Origin: Amblyomma americanum
Taxonomy: Eukaryota > Arthropoda > Arachnida > Ixodida > Ixodidae
Assembly: GCF_052857255.1 (NCBI RefSeq)
Contig: NW_027526654.1
Coordinates: 62,001 to 126,000 of the forward strand
DNA length: 64,000 bases
Direction of reading: 5' to 3'
Positions 25,521-37,656 of the stretch are shown here, piece by piece; position 1 is the first letter of the stretch, and each line of letters begins with the position of its first letter. The position numbers were made by a program, and so were the translations under genes. The notes under the pieces are model-generated. The model was given only the letters and a program-made list of their open reading frames with translations, ran no database searches and was not told where the DNA came from.

Positions 25521-26352
25521 ACGCGTCAAAACTTTTTCTTTTATAACTGCGCGAAAAGCATGTATTCTTGCTTAATACAGCGAATCAAGCTGTTTTAGAC
25601 CGAAACGAGCTAAATCACAACACATCGGTATTACAAGTGTTCCACGTGATACTCGTCAAAACTTTTTCTCTTATAACTGTGCGAAAAGCATGTATTCGTG
25701 CTTAATACAACGAAACAAGCTGTTTTAGACCGAAACGAGCTAAATCTGAACAAATCGGTTTTACAAGTATCCACGTGATACTCGTCAAAACTTTTTCTCT
25801 TATAACTGCGCGAAAAGCATGTATTCTTGCTTAATACAACGAAACAAACTGTTTTAGACCGAAAAGAGCTAAATCACAACACATCGGTTTTACAAGTGTC
25901 TCTCTAATACGCGTCAAAACTTTTTCTCTTATAACTGCGCGAAAAGCATGTATTCTTGCTTAATACAGCGAAACAAGCTGTTTTTGACCGAAACGAGCTA
26001 AATCTGAACACATCGGTTTTACAAGTATCCACGTGATACTCGTCAAAACTTTTTCTCTTATAACTGCGCGAAAAGCATGTATTCTTGCTTAATACAACGA
26101 AACAAGCTGTTTTAGACCGAAACGAGCTAAATCACAACAAATCGGTTTTACAAGTGTCTCTCTAATACGCGTCAAAACTTTTTCTCTTATAACTGCGCGA
26201 AAAGCATGTATTCTTGCTTAATACAACGAAACAAGCTGTTTTAGACCGAAACGAGCTAAATCTGAACACATCGGTTTTACAAGTATCCACGTGATACTCG
26301 TCAAAACTTTTTCTCTTATAACTGCGAGAAAAGCATGTATTCTTGCTTAATA
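25521..26352 (+). repeat. B, C and D units upstream of the 26-kb tandem pair
   Basis: It matches 19.6-20.4 kb at a shift of 5,931 bp: the TTCTTTTATAACTG B unit, C with GAACAAATCGG, an AAAAGAGC unit, C with CTGTTTTTGACC, D, and C. Nothing else is seen. Confidence 0.75.
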
Positions 26353-26834
26353 CAACAAAACAAGCTGTTTTAGACCGAAATGAGCTAAATCACAACACAT
26401 CGGTTTTACAAGTGTTCCTCTGATACGCGTCAAAACTTTTTCTTTTATAACTGCGCGAAAAGCATGTATTCTTGCCTAATACAGCGAATCAAGCTGTTTT
26501 AGACCGAAACGAGCTAAATCACAACACATCGGTATTACAAGTGTTCCACGTGATACTCGTCAAAACTTTTTCTCTTATAACTGCGCGAAAAGCATGTATT
26601 CGTGCTTAATACAACGAAACAAGCTGTTTTAGACCGAAACGAGCTAAATCTGAACAAATCGGTTTTACAAGTATCCACGTGATACTCGTCAAAACTTTTT
26701 CTCTTATAACTGCGCGAAAAGCATGTATTCTTGCTTAATACAACGAAACAAGCTGTTTTAGACCGAAAAGAGCTAAATCACAACACATCGGTTTTACAAG
26801 TCTCTCTCTAATACGCGTCAAAACTTTTTCTCTT

Positions 26835-27868
26835 ATAACTACGCGAAAAGCATGTATTCTTGCTTAATACAGCGAAACAAGCTGTTTTAGACCAAAACGA
26901 GCTAAATCACAACACATCGGTTTTACAAGTGTTCCTCTGACACGCGTCAAATTTTTTTCTCTTATAACAGCGCGAAAAGCATGTATTCTTGCTTAATACA
27001 GCGAAACAAGCTGTTTTAGACCGAAACGAGCTAAATCACAACACATCGGTTTTACAAGTGTTCCTCTGATACGCGTCAACTCTTTTTTCTCTTATAGCTG
27101 CGCGAAAAGCATGTATTCGTGCTTAGTCCAACGAAACAAGCTGTTTTAGACCGAAACGAGGTAAATCTGAACACATCGGTTTTACAAGTGTCCCTGTGAC
27201 AAGCCTTTAAAGCTTTTTCTCTTATCACTGCGCGGAAAGCATGTATTTCTGCTTAATACAGCGAAACAAGCTGTTTTAGACCGAAACGAGCTAAATCACA
27301 ACACATCGGTTTTACAATTGTTCCTCTGATACGCGTCTAAGCTTTTTCTCTTATAACTGCGCGAAAAGCATGTATTCGTGCTTAATACAGCGAAACAAGC
27401 TGTTTTAGACCGAAACGAGCTAAATCACAACACATCGGTTTTACAAGTGTTCCTCTGATACGCGTCAAAACTTTTTCTCTTATAACTGCGCGAAAACATG
27501 TATTCGTGCTTAATACAACGAAACAAGCTGTTTTAGACCAAAACGAGCTAAATCTGAACACATCGGTTTTCCAAGTGTCCATGTGATACGCGTCAAAACT
27601 TTTTCCCTTATAACTGCGCGAAAAGCATGTATTCGTGCTTAATACAACGAAACAAGCTGTTTTAGTCCGAAAAGAGTTAAATCTGAACACATCGGTTTTA
27701 CAAGTGTTCCTCTGATACGCGTCAAAACTTTTTCTCTTATAACTGCGCGAAAAGCATGTATTCTTGCTTAATACAACGAAACAAGCTGTTTTAGACCGAA
27801 ACGAGCCAAATCACAACACATCGGTATTACAAGTGTTCCACGTGATACTCGTCAAATCTTTTTCTCTT
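26835..27868 (+). repeat. I-J-K-L-A-G-A-B cassette, complete copy
   Basis: The eight units total 1,034 bp, with CTTAGTCC at 27122. This copy has GCGCGGAAAG in L and AACTACGCG in I as local changes. The unit after the cassette carries the near-perfect hairpin AAGCACG/CGTGCTT. Confidence 0.88.
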
Positions 27869-27881
27869 ATAACTGCGCGAA

Positions 27882-27899
27882 AAGCACGTATTCGTGCTT
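27882..27899. other. Near-perfect hairpin variant of the first dyad
   Basis: AAGCACG, TATT, CGTGCTT: seven-base arms and a four-base loop. In ordinary units the arms are AAGCA/TGCTT with an eight-base loop. The GCATG-to-GCACG change next to TATTCGTGC closes the stem. The same variant is at 31080-31097. The copies at 9309-9324 and 21952-21967 have six-base arms. Confidence 0.85.
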
Positions 27900-30062
27900 A
27901 ATACAACAAAACAAGTTGTTTTAGACCGAAACGAGCTAAATCTGAACACATCGGTTTTACAGGTGTCTCTGATACGCGTCAAAACTTTTTCTCTTATAAC
28001 GGCGCGAAAAGCATGTATTCTGGCTTAATACAGCGAAACAAGCTGTTTTAGACCGAAACGAGCTAAATCACAACACATCGGTATTACAAGTGTTCCACGT
28101 GATACTCGTCAAAACTTTTTCTCTTTTAACTGCGCGAAAAGCATGTATTCGTGCTTAATACAACGAAACAAGCTGTTTTTGACCGAAACGAGCTAAATCT
28201 GAACACATCGGTTTTACAAGTATCCACGTGATACTCGTCAAAACTTTTTCTCTTATAACTGCGCGAAAAGCATGTATTCTTGCTTAATACAACGAAACAA
28301 GCTGTTTTAGACCGAAACGAGCTAAATCACAACAAATCGGTTTTACAAGTGTCTCTCTAATAGGCGTCAAAACTTTTTCCCTTATAACTGCGCGAAAAGC
28401 ATGTATTCTTGCTTAATACAACGAAACAAGCTGTTTTAGACCGAAACGAGCTAAATCTGAACACATCGGTTTTACAAGTATCCACGTGATACTCGTCAAA
28501 ACTTTTTCTCTTATAACTGCGCGAAAAGCATGTATTCTTGCTTAATACAACGAAACAAGCTGTTTTAGACCGAAACGAGCTAAATCTGAACACATCGGTT
28601 TTACAAGTATCCACGTGATACTCGTCAAAACTTTTTCTCTTATAACTGCGCGAAAAGCATGTATTCTTGCTTAATACAACGAAACAAGCTGTTTTAGACC
28701 GAAACGAGCTAAATCACAACATATCGGTATTACAAGTGTTCCACGTGATACTCGTCAAAACTTTTTCTCTTATAACTGCGCGAAAAGCATGTATTCGTGC
28801 TTAATACAACGAAACAAGCTGTTTTAGACCGAAACGAGCTAAATCTGAACAAATCGGTTTCACAAGTATCCACGTGATACTCGTCAAAACTTTTTCTCTT
28901 ATAACTGCGCGAAAAGCATGTATTCTTGCTTAATACAGCGAAACAAGCTGTTTTAGACCAAAACGAGCTAAATCACAACACATCAGTTTTACAAGTGTTC
29001 CTCTGACACGCGTCAAATTTTTTTCTCTTATAACTGCGCGAAAAGCATGTATTCTTGCTTAATACAGCGAAACAAGCTGTTTTAGACCGAAACGAGCTAA
29101 ATCACAACACATCGGTTTTACAAGTATCCACGTGATACTCGTCAAAACTTTCTCTCTTATAACTGCGCGAAAACATGTATTCGGGCTTAATACAACGAAA
29201 CAAGCTGTTTTAGACCAAAACGAGTTAAATCTGAACACATCGGTTTTCCAAGTGTCCATGTGATACGCGTCAAAACTTTTTCCCTTATAACTGCGCGAAA
29301 AGCATGTATTCGTGCTTAATACAACGAAACAAGCTGTTTTAGTCCGAAAAGAGTTAAATCTGAACACATCGGTTTTACAAGTGTTCCTCTGATACGCGTC
29401 AAAACTTTTTCTCTTATAACTGCGCGAAAAGCATGTATTCTTGCTTAATACAACGAAACAAGCTGTTTTAGACCGAAACGAGCCAAATCACAACACATCG
29501 GTATTACAAGTGTTCCACGTGATACTCGTCAAATCTTTTTCTCTTATAACTGCGCGAAAAGCATGTATTCTTGCTTAATACAACAAAACAAGCTGTTTTA
29601 GACCGAAATGAGCTAAATCACAACACATCGGTTTTACAAGTGTTCCTCTGATACGCGTCAAAACTTTTTCTTTTATAACTGCGCGAAAAGCATGTATTCT
29701 TGCTTAATACAGCGAATCAAGCTGTTTTAGACCGAAACGAGCTAAATCACAACACATCGGTATTACAAGTGTTCCACGTGATACTCGTCAAAACTTTTTC
29801 TCTTATAACTGCGCGAAAAGCATGTATTCGTGCTTAATACAACGAAACAAGCTGTTTTAGACCGAAACGAGCTAAATCTGAACAAATCGGTTTTACAAGT
29901 ATCCACGTGATACTCGTCAAAACTTTTTCTCTTATAACTGCGCGAAAAGCATGTATTCTTGCTTAATACAACGAAACAAGCTGTTTTAGACCGAAAAGAG
30001 CTAAATCACAACACATCGGTTTTACAAGTCTCTCTCTAATACGCGTCAAAACTTTTTCTCTT

Positions 30063-31066
30063 ATAACTGCGCGAAAAGCATGTATTCTTGCTTAATACAG
30101 CGAAACAAGCTGTTTTAGACCAAAACGAGCTAAATCACAACACATCGGTTTTACAAGTGTTCCTCTTACACGCGTCAAATTGTTTTCTCTTATAACAGCG
30201 CGAAAAGCATGTATTCTTGCTTAATACAGCGAAACAAGCTGTTTTAGACCGAAACGAGCTAAATCACAACACATCGGTTTTACAAGTGTTCCTCTGATAC
30301 GCGTCAACTCTTTTTTCTCTTATAGCTGCGCGAAAAGCATGTATTCGTGCTTAGTCCAACGAAACAAGCTGTTTTAGACCGAAACGAGGTAAATCTGAAC
30401 ACATCGGTTTTACAAGTGTCCCTGTGACAAGCCTTTAAAGCTTTTTCTCTTATCACTGCGCGGAAAGCATGTATTTCTGCTTAATACAGCGAAACAAGCT
30501 GTTTTAGACCGAAACGAGCTAAATCACAACACATCGGTTTTACAATTGTTCCTCTGATACGCGTCTAAGCTTTTTCTCTTATAACTGCGCGAAAAGCATG
30601 TATTCGTGCTTAATACAGCGAAACAAGCTGTTTTAGACCGAAACGAGCTAAATCACAACACATCGGTTTTACAAGTGTTCCTCTGATACGCGTCAAAACT
30701 TTTTCTCTTATAACTGCGCGAAAACATGTATTCGTGCTTAATACAACGAAACAAGCTGTTTTAGACCAAAACGAGCTAAATCTGAACACATCGGTTTTCC
30801 AAGTGTCCATGTGATACGCGTCAAAACTTTTTCCCTTATAACTGCGCGAAAAGCATGTATTCGTGCTTAATACAACGAAACAAGCTGTTTTAGTCCGAAA
30901 AGAGTTCCTCTGATACGCGTCAAAACTTTTTCTCTTATAACTGCGCGAAAAGCATGTATTCTTGCTTAATACAACGAAACAAGCTGTTTTAGACCGAAAC
31001 GAGCCAAATCACAACACATCGGTATTACAAGTGTTCCACGTGATACTCGTCAAATCTTTTTCTCTT
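30063..31066 (+). repeat. I-J-K-L-A-G-A-B cassette with a 30-bp internal deletion
   Basis: It has the same eight units, with CTTAGTCC at 30350, but is only 1,004 bp long because the second A unit (30838-30936) is 99 bp. The unit order is otherwise intact. Confidence 0.87.
30838..30936 (+). repeat. Shortened monomer, 99 bp
   Basis: AAAAGAGTT joins directly to CCTCTGATACGCG, removing the 30 bases between two GTT triplets that normally separate them (the AAATCTG-to-GTGTT part). The three-base GTT at the joint fits microhomology-mediated deletion or slippage. The matching unit at 27.6-27.7 kb is full length, so the loss came after the 3.2-kb duplication. Confidence 0.9.
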
Positions 31067-32778
31067 ATAACTGCGCGAAAAGCACGTATTCGTGCTTAAT
31101 ACAACAAAACAAGTTGTTTTAGACCGAAACGAGCTAAATCTGAACACATCGGTTTTACAGGTGTCTCTGATACGCGTCAAAACTTTTTCTCTTATAACGG
31201 CGCGAAAAGCATGTATTCTGGCTTAATACAGCGAAACAAGCTGTTTTAGACCGAAACGAGCTAAATCACAACACATCGGTATTACAAGTGTTCCACGTGA
31301 TACTCGTCAAAACTTTTTCTCTTTTAACTGCGCGAAAAGCATGTATTCGTGCTTAATACAACGAAACAAGCTGTTTTTGACCGAAACGAGCTAAATCTGA
31401 ACACATCGGTTTTACAAGTATCCACGTGATACTCGTCAAAACTTTTTCTCTTATAACTGCGCGAAAAGCATGTATTCTTGCTTAATACAACGAAACAAGC
31501 TGTTTTAGACCGAAACGAGCTAAATCACAACAAATCGGTTTTACAAGTGTCTCTCTAATACGCGTCAAAACTTTTTCCCTTATAACTGCGCGAAAAGCAT
31601 GTATTCTTGCTTAATACAACGAAACAAGCTGTTTTAGACCGAAACGAGCTAAATCTGAACACATCGGTTTTACAAGTATCCACGTGATACTCGTCAAAAC
31701 TTTTTCTCTTATAACTGCGCGAAAAGCATGTATTCTTGCTTAATACAACGAAACAAGCTGTTTTAGACCGAAATGAGCTAAATCACAACACATCGGTTTT
31801 ACAAGTGTTCCTCTGATACGCGTCAAAACTTTTTGTTTTATAACTGCGCGAAAAGCATGTATTCTTGCTTAACACAGCGAATCAAGCTGTTTTAGACCGA
31901 AACGAGCTAAATCACAACACATCGGTATTACAAGTGTTCCACGTGATACTCGTCAAAACTTTTTCTCTTATAACTGCGCGAAAAGCATGTATTCGTGCTT
32001 AATACAACGAAACAAGCTGTTTTAGACCGAAACGAGCTAAATCTGAACAAATCGGTTTTACAAGTATCCACGTGATACTCGTCAAAACCTTTTCTCTTAT
32101 AACTGCGCGAAAAGCATGTATTCTTGCTTAATACAGCGAAACAAGCTGTTTTAGACCAAAACGAGCTAAATCACAACACATCAGTTTTACAAGTGTTCCT
32201 CTGACACGCGTCAAATTTTTTTCTCTTATAACTGCGCGAAAAGCATGTATTCTTGCTTAATACAGCGAAACAAGCTGTTTTAGACCGAAACGAGCTAAAT
32301 CACAACACATCGGTTTTACAAGTATCCACGTGATACTCGTCAAAACTTTCTCTCTTATAACTGCGCGAAAACATGTATTCGGGCTTAATACAACGAAACA
32401 AGCTGTTTTAGACCAAAACGAGTTAAATCTGAACACATCGGTTTTCCAAGTGTCCATGTGATACGCGTCAAAACTTTTTCCCTTATAACTGCGCGAAAAG
32501 CATGTATTCGTGCTTAATACAACGAAACAAGCTGTTTTAGTCCGAAAAGAGTTAAATCTGAACACATCGGTTTTACAAGTGTTCCTCTGATACGCGTCAA
32601 AACTTTTTCTCTTATAACTGCGCGAAAAGCATGTATTCTTGCTTAATACAACGAAACAAGCTGTTTTAGACCGAAACGAGCCAAATCACAACACATCGGT
32701 ATTACAAGTGTTCCACGTGATACTCGTCAAATCTTTTTCTCTTATAACTGCGCGAAAAGCATGTATTCGTGCTTAATA

Positions 32779-34240
32779 CAACAAAACAAGTTGTTTTAGA
32801 CCGAAACGAGCTAAATCACAACACATCGGTTTTACAAGTGTTCCTCTGATACGCGTCAAAACATTTTCTTTTATAACTGCGCGAAAAGCATGTATTCTTG
32901 CTTAATACAGCGAATCAACTTGTTTTAGACCGAAACGAGCTAAATCACAACACATCGGTATTACAAGTGTTCCACGTGATACTCGTCAAAACTTTTTCTC
33001 TTATAACTGCGCGAAAAGCATGTATTCGTGCTTAATACAACGAAACAAGCTGTTTTAGACCGAAACGAGCTAAATCTGAACAAATCGGTTTTACAAGTGT
33101 CTCTCTAATACGCGTCAAAACTTTTTCTCTTATAACTGCGCGAAAAGCATGTATTCTTGCTTAATACAGCGAAACAAGCTGTTTTAGACCAAAACGAGCT
33201 AAATCACAACACATCGGTTTTACAAGTGTTCCTCTGACACGCGTCAAATTTTTTTCTCTTATAATTGCGCGAAAAGCATGTATTCTTGCTTAATACAGCG
33301 AAACAAGCTGTTTTAGACCGAAACGAGCTAAATCACAACACATCGGTTTTACAAGTTTTCCTCTGATACGCGTCAACTCTTTTTTCTCTTATAGGTGCGC
33401 GAAAAGCATGTATTCGTGCTTAGTCCAACGAAACAAGCTGTTTTAGACCGAAACGAGGTAAATCTGAACACATCGGTTTTACAAGTGTCCCTGTGACACG
33501 CCTTTAAAGCTTTTTCTCTTATCACTGCGTGAAAAGCATGTATTTCTGCTTAATACAGCGAAACAAGCTGTTTTAGACCGAAACGAGCTAAATCACAACA
33601 CATCGGTTTTACAATTGTTCCTCTGATACGCGTCTAAACTTTTTCTCTTATAACTGCGCGAAAAGCATGTATTCGTGCTTAATACAGCGAAACAAGCTGT
33701 TTTAGACCGAAACGAGCTAAATCACAACACATCGGTTTTACAAGTGTTCCTCTGATACGCGTCAAAACTTTTTCTCTTATAACTGCGCGAAAACATGTAT
33801 TCGTGCTTAATACAACGAAACAAGCTGTTTTAGACCAAAACGAGCTAAATCTGAACACATCGGTTTTCCAAGTGTCCATGTGATACGCGTCAAAACTTTT
33901 TTCCTTATAACTGCGCGAAAAGCATGTATTCGTGCTTAATACAACGAAACAAGCTGTTTTAGTCCGAAAAGAGTTAAATCTGAACACATCGGTTTTACAA
34001 GTGTTCCTCTGATACGCGTCAAAACTTTTTCTCTTATAACTGCGCGAAAAGCATGTATTCTTGCTTAATACAACGAAACAAGCTGTTTTAGACCGAAACG
34101 AGCCAAATCACAACACATCGGTATTACAAGTGTTCCACGTGATACTCGTCAAAACTTTTTCTCTTATAACTGCGCGAAAAGCATGTATTCGTGCTTAATA
34201 CAACGAAACAAGCTGTTTTAGACCGAAACGAGCTAAATCT
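32779..34240 (+). repeat. Block with cassette (matches about 36.27-37.74 kb)
   Basis: From about 32.44 kb the sequence matches 35.93-37.74 kb at a shift of 3,485-3,493 bp. Shared marks are the AACATTTTCTTTTA unit, ATAGGTGCGCG (33391 and 36876) and TTTTCCTCTG in J. It holds a complete cassette at 33132-34165. Beyond 34.24 kb this copy continues with a P unit, whereas the second copy goes straight to C, about three units later. Confidence 0.82.
33132..34165 (+). repeat. I-J-K-L-A-G-A-B cassette, complete copy
   Basis: The eight units total 1,034 bp, with CTTAGTCC at 33419. K starts ATAGGTGCGCG instead of ATAGCTGCGCG, and L starts ATCACTGCGTG. Both marks pass to the 36.6-kb copy, so these two share a recent ancestor. 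Confidence 0.87.
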
Positions 34241-34830
34241 GAACACATCGGTTTTACAGGTGTCCGTGACACGCGTCAAAACTTTTTCTCCTATAACTGC
34301 GCGAAAAGCATCTATTCTTGCTTAATACAACGAAACAAGCTGTTTTAGACCGAAATGAGCTAAATCACAACACATCGGTTTTACAAGTGTTCCTCTGATA
34401 CGCGTCAAAACGTTTTCTCTTATAACTGCGCGAAAAGCATGTATTCTTGCTTAATACAGCGAAACAAGCTGTTTTAGACCGAAACGAGCTAAATCACAAC
34501 ACATCGGTATTACAAGTGTTCCACGTGATACTCGTCAAAACGTTTTCTCTTATAACTGCGCGAAAAGCATGTATTCGTGCTTAATACAACGAAACAAGCT
34601 GTTTTAGACCGAAACGAGCTAAATCTGAACACATCGGTTTTACAAGTATCCACGTGATACTCGTCAAAACTTTTTCTCTTATAACTGCGCGAAAAGCATG
34701 TATTCTTGCTTAATACAACGAAACAAGCTGTTTTAGACCGAAACGAGCTAAATCACAACACACCGGTTTTACAAGTGTCTCTCTGATACGCGTCAAAACT
34801 TTTTCTTCTATAACTGCGCGTAAAGCATGT
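34241..34830 (+). repeat. P-A-B-C-D run
   Basis: A P unit (ACAGGTGTCCGTGACACG, next unit with TCCTATAACTG) is followed by A (ATGAGC), B (AACGTTTTC), C, and D with CACCGG (34761). The same P-A-B-C order recurs near 44.19 and 52.62 kb. The CACCGG mark recurs at 37865. Confidence 0.75.
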
Positions 34831-35348
34831 ATTCTTGCTTAATACAACGAAACAAGCTGTTTTAGACCAAAACGAGCTAAATCTGAACACATCGGTTTTA
34901 CAAGTATCCACGTGATACTCGTCAAAACTTTCTCTCTTATAACTGCGCGAAAGCATGTATTCTTGCTTTAATACAACGAAACAAGCTGTTTTTAGACCGA
35001 AACGAGCTAAATCATAACACATCGGTTTTACAAGTGTCTCTCTAATAGGCGTCAAAACTTTTTCTTCTATAACTGCGCGTAAAGCATGTATTCGTGCTTA
35101 ATACAACGAAACAAGTTGTTTTAGACCGAAACGAGCTAAATCTGAACACATCGGTTTTACAAGTGTCCCTGTGACACGCGTCAAAACTTTTTCTCTTATA
35201 ACTGCGCGAAAAGCATGTATTCTTGCTTAATACAGCGAAACAAGCTGTTTTAGACCGAAACGAGCTAAATCACAACACAAAGGTTTTACAAGTGTTCTCT
35301 AATATGCGTCAAAACTTTTTCTCTTATAACTGCGCGAAAAGCATGTAT
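34831..35348 (+). repeat. Four-monomer block (about 515 bp), first copy
   Basis: The units are C (ACCAAAACGAGC, AACTTTCTCTC), D (AATCATAACAC, AATAGGCG), E (GCGTAAAG, GTTG, GTCCCTGTGACACG) and H (CACAAAGG at 35276, AATATGCG). The CACAAAGG mark recurs at 35791, 515 bp on. Each unit carries one or two private small indels (CGCGAAAGCATG, GCTTTAATAC, TTTTTAGACC, GTGTTCTCT). Confidence 0.8.
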
Positions 35349-35926
35349 TCTTGCTTAATACAACGAAACAAGCTGTTTTAGACCAAAACGAGCTAAATCT
35401 GAACACATCGGTTTTACAAGTATCCACGTGATACTCGTCAAAACTTTCTCTCTTATAACTGCGCGAAAAGCATGTATTCTTTCTTAATACAACGAAACAA
35501 GCTGTTTTAGACCGAAACGAGCTAAATCATAACACATCGGTTTTACAAGTGTCTCTCTAATAGGCGTCAAAACTTTTTCTTCTATAACTGCGCGTAAAGC
35601 ATGTATTCGTGCTTATACAACGAAACAAGTTGTTTTTAGACCGAAACGAGCTAAATCTGAACACATCGGTTTTACAAAAGTCCCTGTGACACGCGTCAAA
35701 ACTTTTTCTCTTATAACTGCGCGAAAAGCATGTATTCTTGCTTAATACAGCGAAACAAGCTGTTTTAGACCGAAACGAGCTAAATCACAACACAAAGGTT
35801 TTACAAGTGTTCCTCTAATATGCGTCAAAACTTTTTCTCTTATAACTGCGCGAAAAGCATGTATTCTTGCTTAATACTACGAAACAAGCTGTTTTACACC
35901 GAAACGAGCTAAATCACAACACATCG
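35349..35926 (+). repeat. Four-monomer block, second copy, plus one unit
   Basis: It has the same C, D, E, H order as 34831-35348, with its own indels (GCTTATACAACG, TTACAAAAGTCC). It is followed by a unit with TACTACG and TTTTACACCG whose tail switches to G type. The single-copy equivalent lies at about 37.96-38.5 kb. Confidence 0.78.
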
Positions 35927-36617
35927 GTTTTCCAAGTGTCCATGTGATACGCGTCAAAACTTTTTCCCTTATAACTGCGCGAAAAGCATGTATTCGTGCT
36001 TAATACAACGAAACAAGCTGTTTTAGTCCGAAAAGAGTTAAATCTGAACACATCGGTTTTACAAGTGTTCCTCTGATACGCGTCAAAACTTTTTCTCTTA
36101 TAACTGCGCGAAAAGCATGTATTCTTGCTTAATACAACGAAACAAGCTGTTTTAGACCGAAACGAGCCAAATCACAACACATCGGTATTACAAGTGTTCC
36201 ACGTGATACTCGTCAAATCTTTTTCTCTTATAACTGCGCGAAAAGCATGTATTCGTGCTTAATACAACAAAACAAGTTGTTTTAGACCGAAACGAGCTAA
36301 ATCACAACACATCGGTTTTACAAGTGTTCCTCTGATACGCGTCAAAACATTTTCTTTTATAACTGCGCGAAAAGCATGTATTCTTGCTTAATACAGCGAA
36401 TCAAGTTGTTTTAGACCGAAACGAGCTAAATCACAACACATCGGTATTACAAGTGTTCCACGTGACACTCGTCAAAAACTTTTTCTCTTATAACTGCGCG
36501 AAAAGCATGTATTCGTGCTTAATACAACGAAACAAGCTGTTTTAGACCGAAACGAGCTAAATCTGAACAAATCGGTTTTACAAGTGTCTCTCTAATACGC
36601 GTCAAAACTTTTCTCTT

Positions 36618-37656
36618 ATAACTGCGCGAAAAGCATGTATTCTTGCTTAATACAGCGAAACAAGCTGTTTTAGACCAAAACGAGCTAAATCACAACACAT
36701 CGGTTTTACAGTGTTCCTCTGACACGCGTCAAATTTTTTTCTCTTATAATTGCGCGAAAAGCATGTATTCTTGCTTAATACAGCGAAACAAGCTGTTTTA
36801 GACCGAAACGAGCTAAATCACAACACATCGGTTTTACAAGTTTTCCTCTGATACGCGTCAACTCTTTTTTCTCTTATAGGTGCGCGAAAAGCATGTATTT
36901 ATGTTTTCGTGCTTAGTCCAACGAAACAAGCTGTTTTAGACCGAAACGAGGTAAATCTGAACACATCGGTTTTACAAGTGTCCTGTGACACGCCTTTAAA
37001 GCTTTTTCTCTTATCACTGCGTGAAAAGCATGTATTTCTGCTTAATACAGCGAAACAAGCTGTTTTAGACCGAAACGAGCTAAATCACAACACATCGGTT
37101 TTACAATTGTTCCTCTGATACGCGTCTAAACTTTTTCTCTTATAACTGCGCGAAAAGCATGTATTCGTGCTTAATACAGCGAAACAAGCTGTTTTAGACC
37201 GAAACGAGCTAAATCACAACACATCGGTTTTACAAGTGTTCCTCTGATACGCGTCAAAACTTTTTCTCTTATAACTGCGCGAAAACATGTATTCGTGCTT
37301 AATACAACGAAACAAGCTGTTTTAGACCAAAACGAGCTAAATCTGAACACATCGGTTTTCCAAGTGTCCATGTGATACGCGTCAAAACTTTTTCCTTATA
37401 ACTGCGCGAAAAGCATGTATTCGTGCTTAATACAACGAAACAAGCTGTTTTAGTCCGAAAAGAGTTAAATCTGAACACATCGGTTTTACAAGTGTTCCTC
37501 TGATACGCGTCAAAACTTTTTCTCTTATAACTGCGCGAAAAGCATGTATTCTTGCTTAATACAACGAAACAAGCTGTTTTAGACCGAAACGAGCCAAATC
37601 ACAAGACATCGGTATTACAAGTGTTCCACGTGATACTCGTCAAAACTTTTTCTCTT
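36618..37656 (+). repeat. I-J-K-L-A-G-A-B cassette with an 8-bp insertion
   Basis: The eight units total 1,039 bp, with CTTAGTCC at 36912. The K unit has eight extra bases near 36900-36907 (GTATTTATGTTTTCGTGC for GTATTCGTGC). Further one- or two-base losses occur at TTACAGTGTTCC, GTGTCCTGTGAC and TTTTTCCTTATA. ATAGGTGCGCG and GCGTG link it to 33132-34165. Confidence 0.85.

Larger units (their letters stand above)
26353..29580 (+). repeat. 3,228-bp higher-order repeat, first of a tandem pair
   Basis: CAACAAAACAAG at 26353 and 29581, CTTAGTCC at 27122 and 30350, and ACTTTTTCCC at 28372 and 31570 define two abutting copies. The shift is 3,228 bp, falling to 3,198 bp after a 30-bp deletion in copy 2. 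This copy has a complete cassette. Near 28.56-28.7 kb it has C then B (CATATCGG) where copy 2 has an ATGAGC type A unit, a one-unit mismatch inside otherwise matching sequence. Confidence 0.87.
29581..32778 (+). repeat. 3,198-bp higher-order repeat, second of a tandem pair
   Basis: It follows copy 1 without spacer. It differs by a 30-bp loss at about 30.9 kb, the swapped unit near 31.74-31.9 kb and scattered single bases (CTCTTACACG and AAATTGTTTTC in the I unit). At its end CAACAAAACAAG appears again (32779), so a third copy may begin there before switching to other units. Confidence 0.87.

Noticed and set aside
28560..28760. Inverted segment or change of array orientation
   Set aside because: Every unit read along the plus strand starts ATAAC(T/G)GCG or a close variant in the same direction. 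The odd spot near 28.6 kb is a subtype swap, not an inversion.
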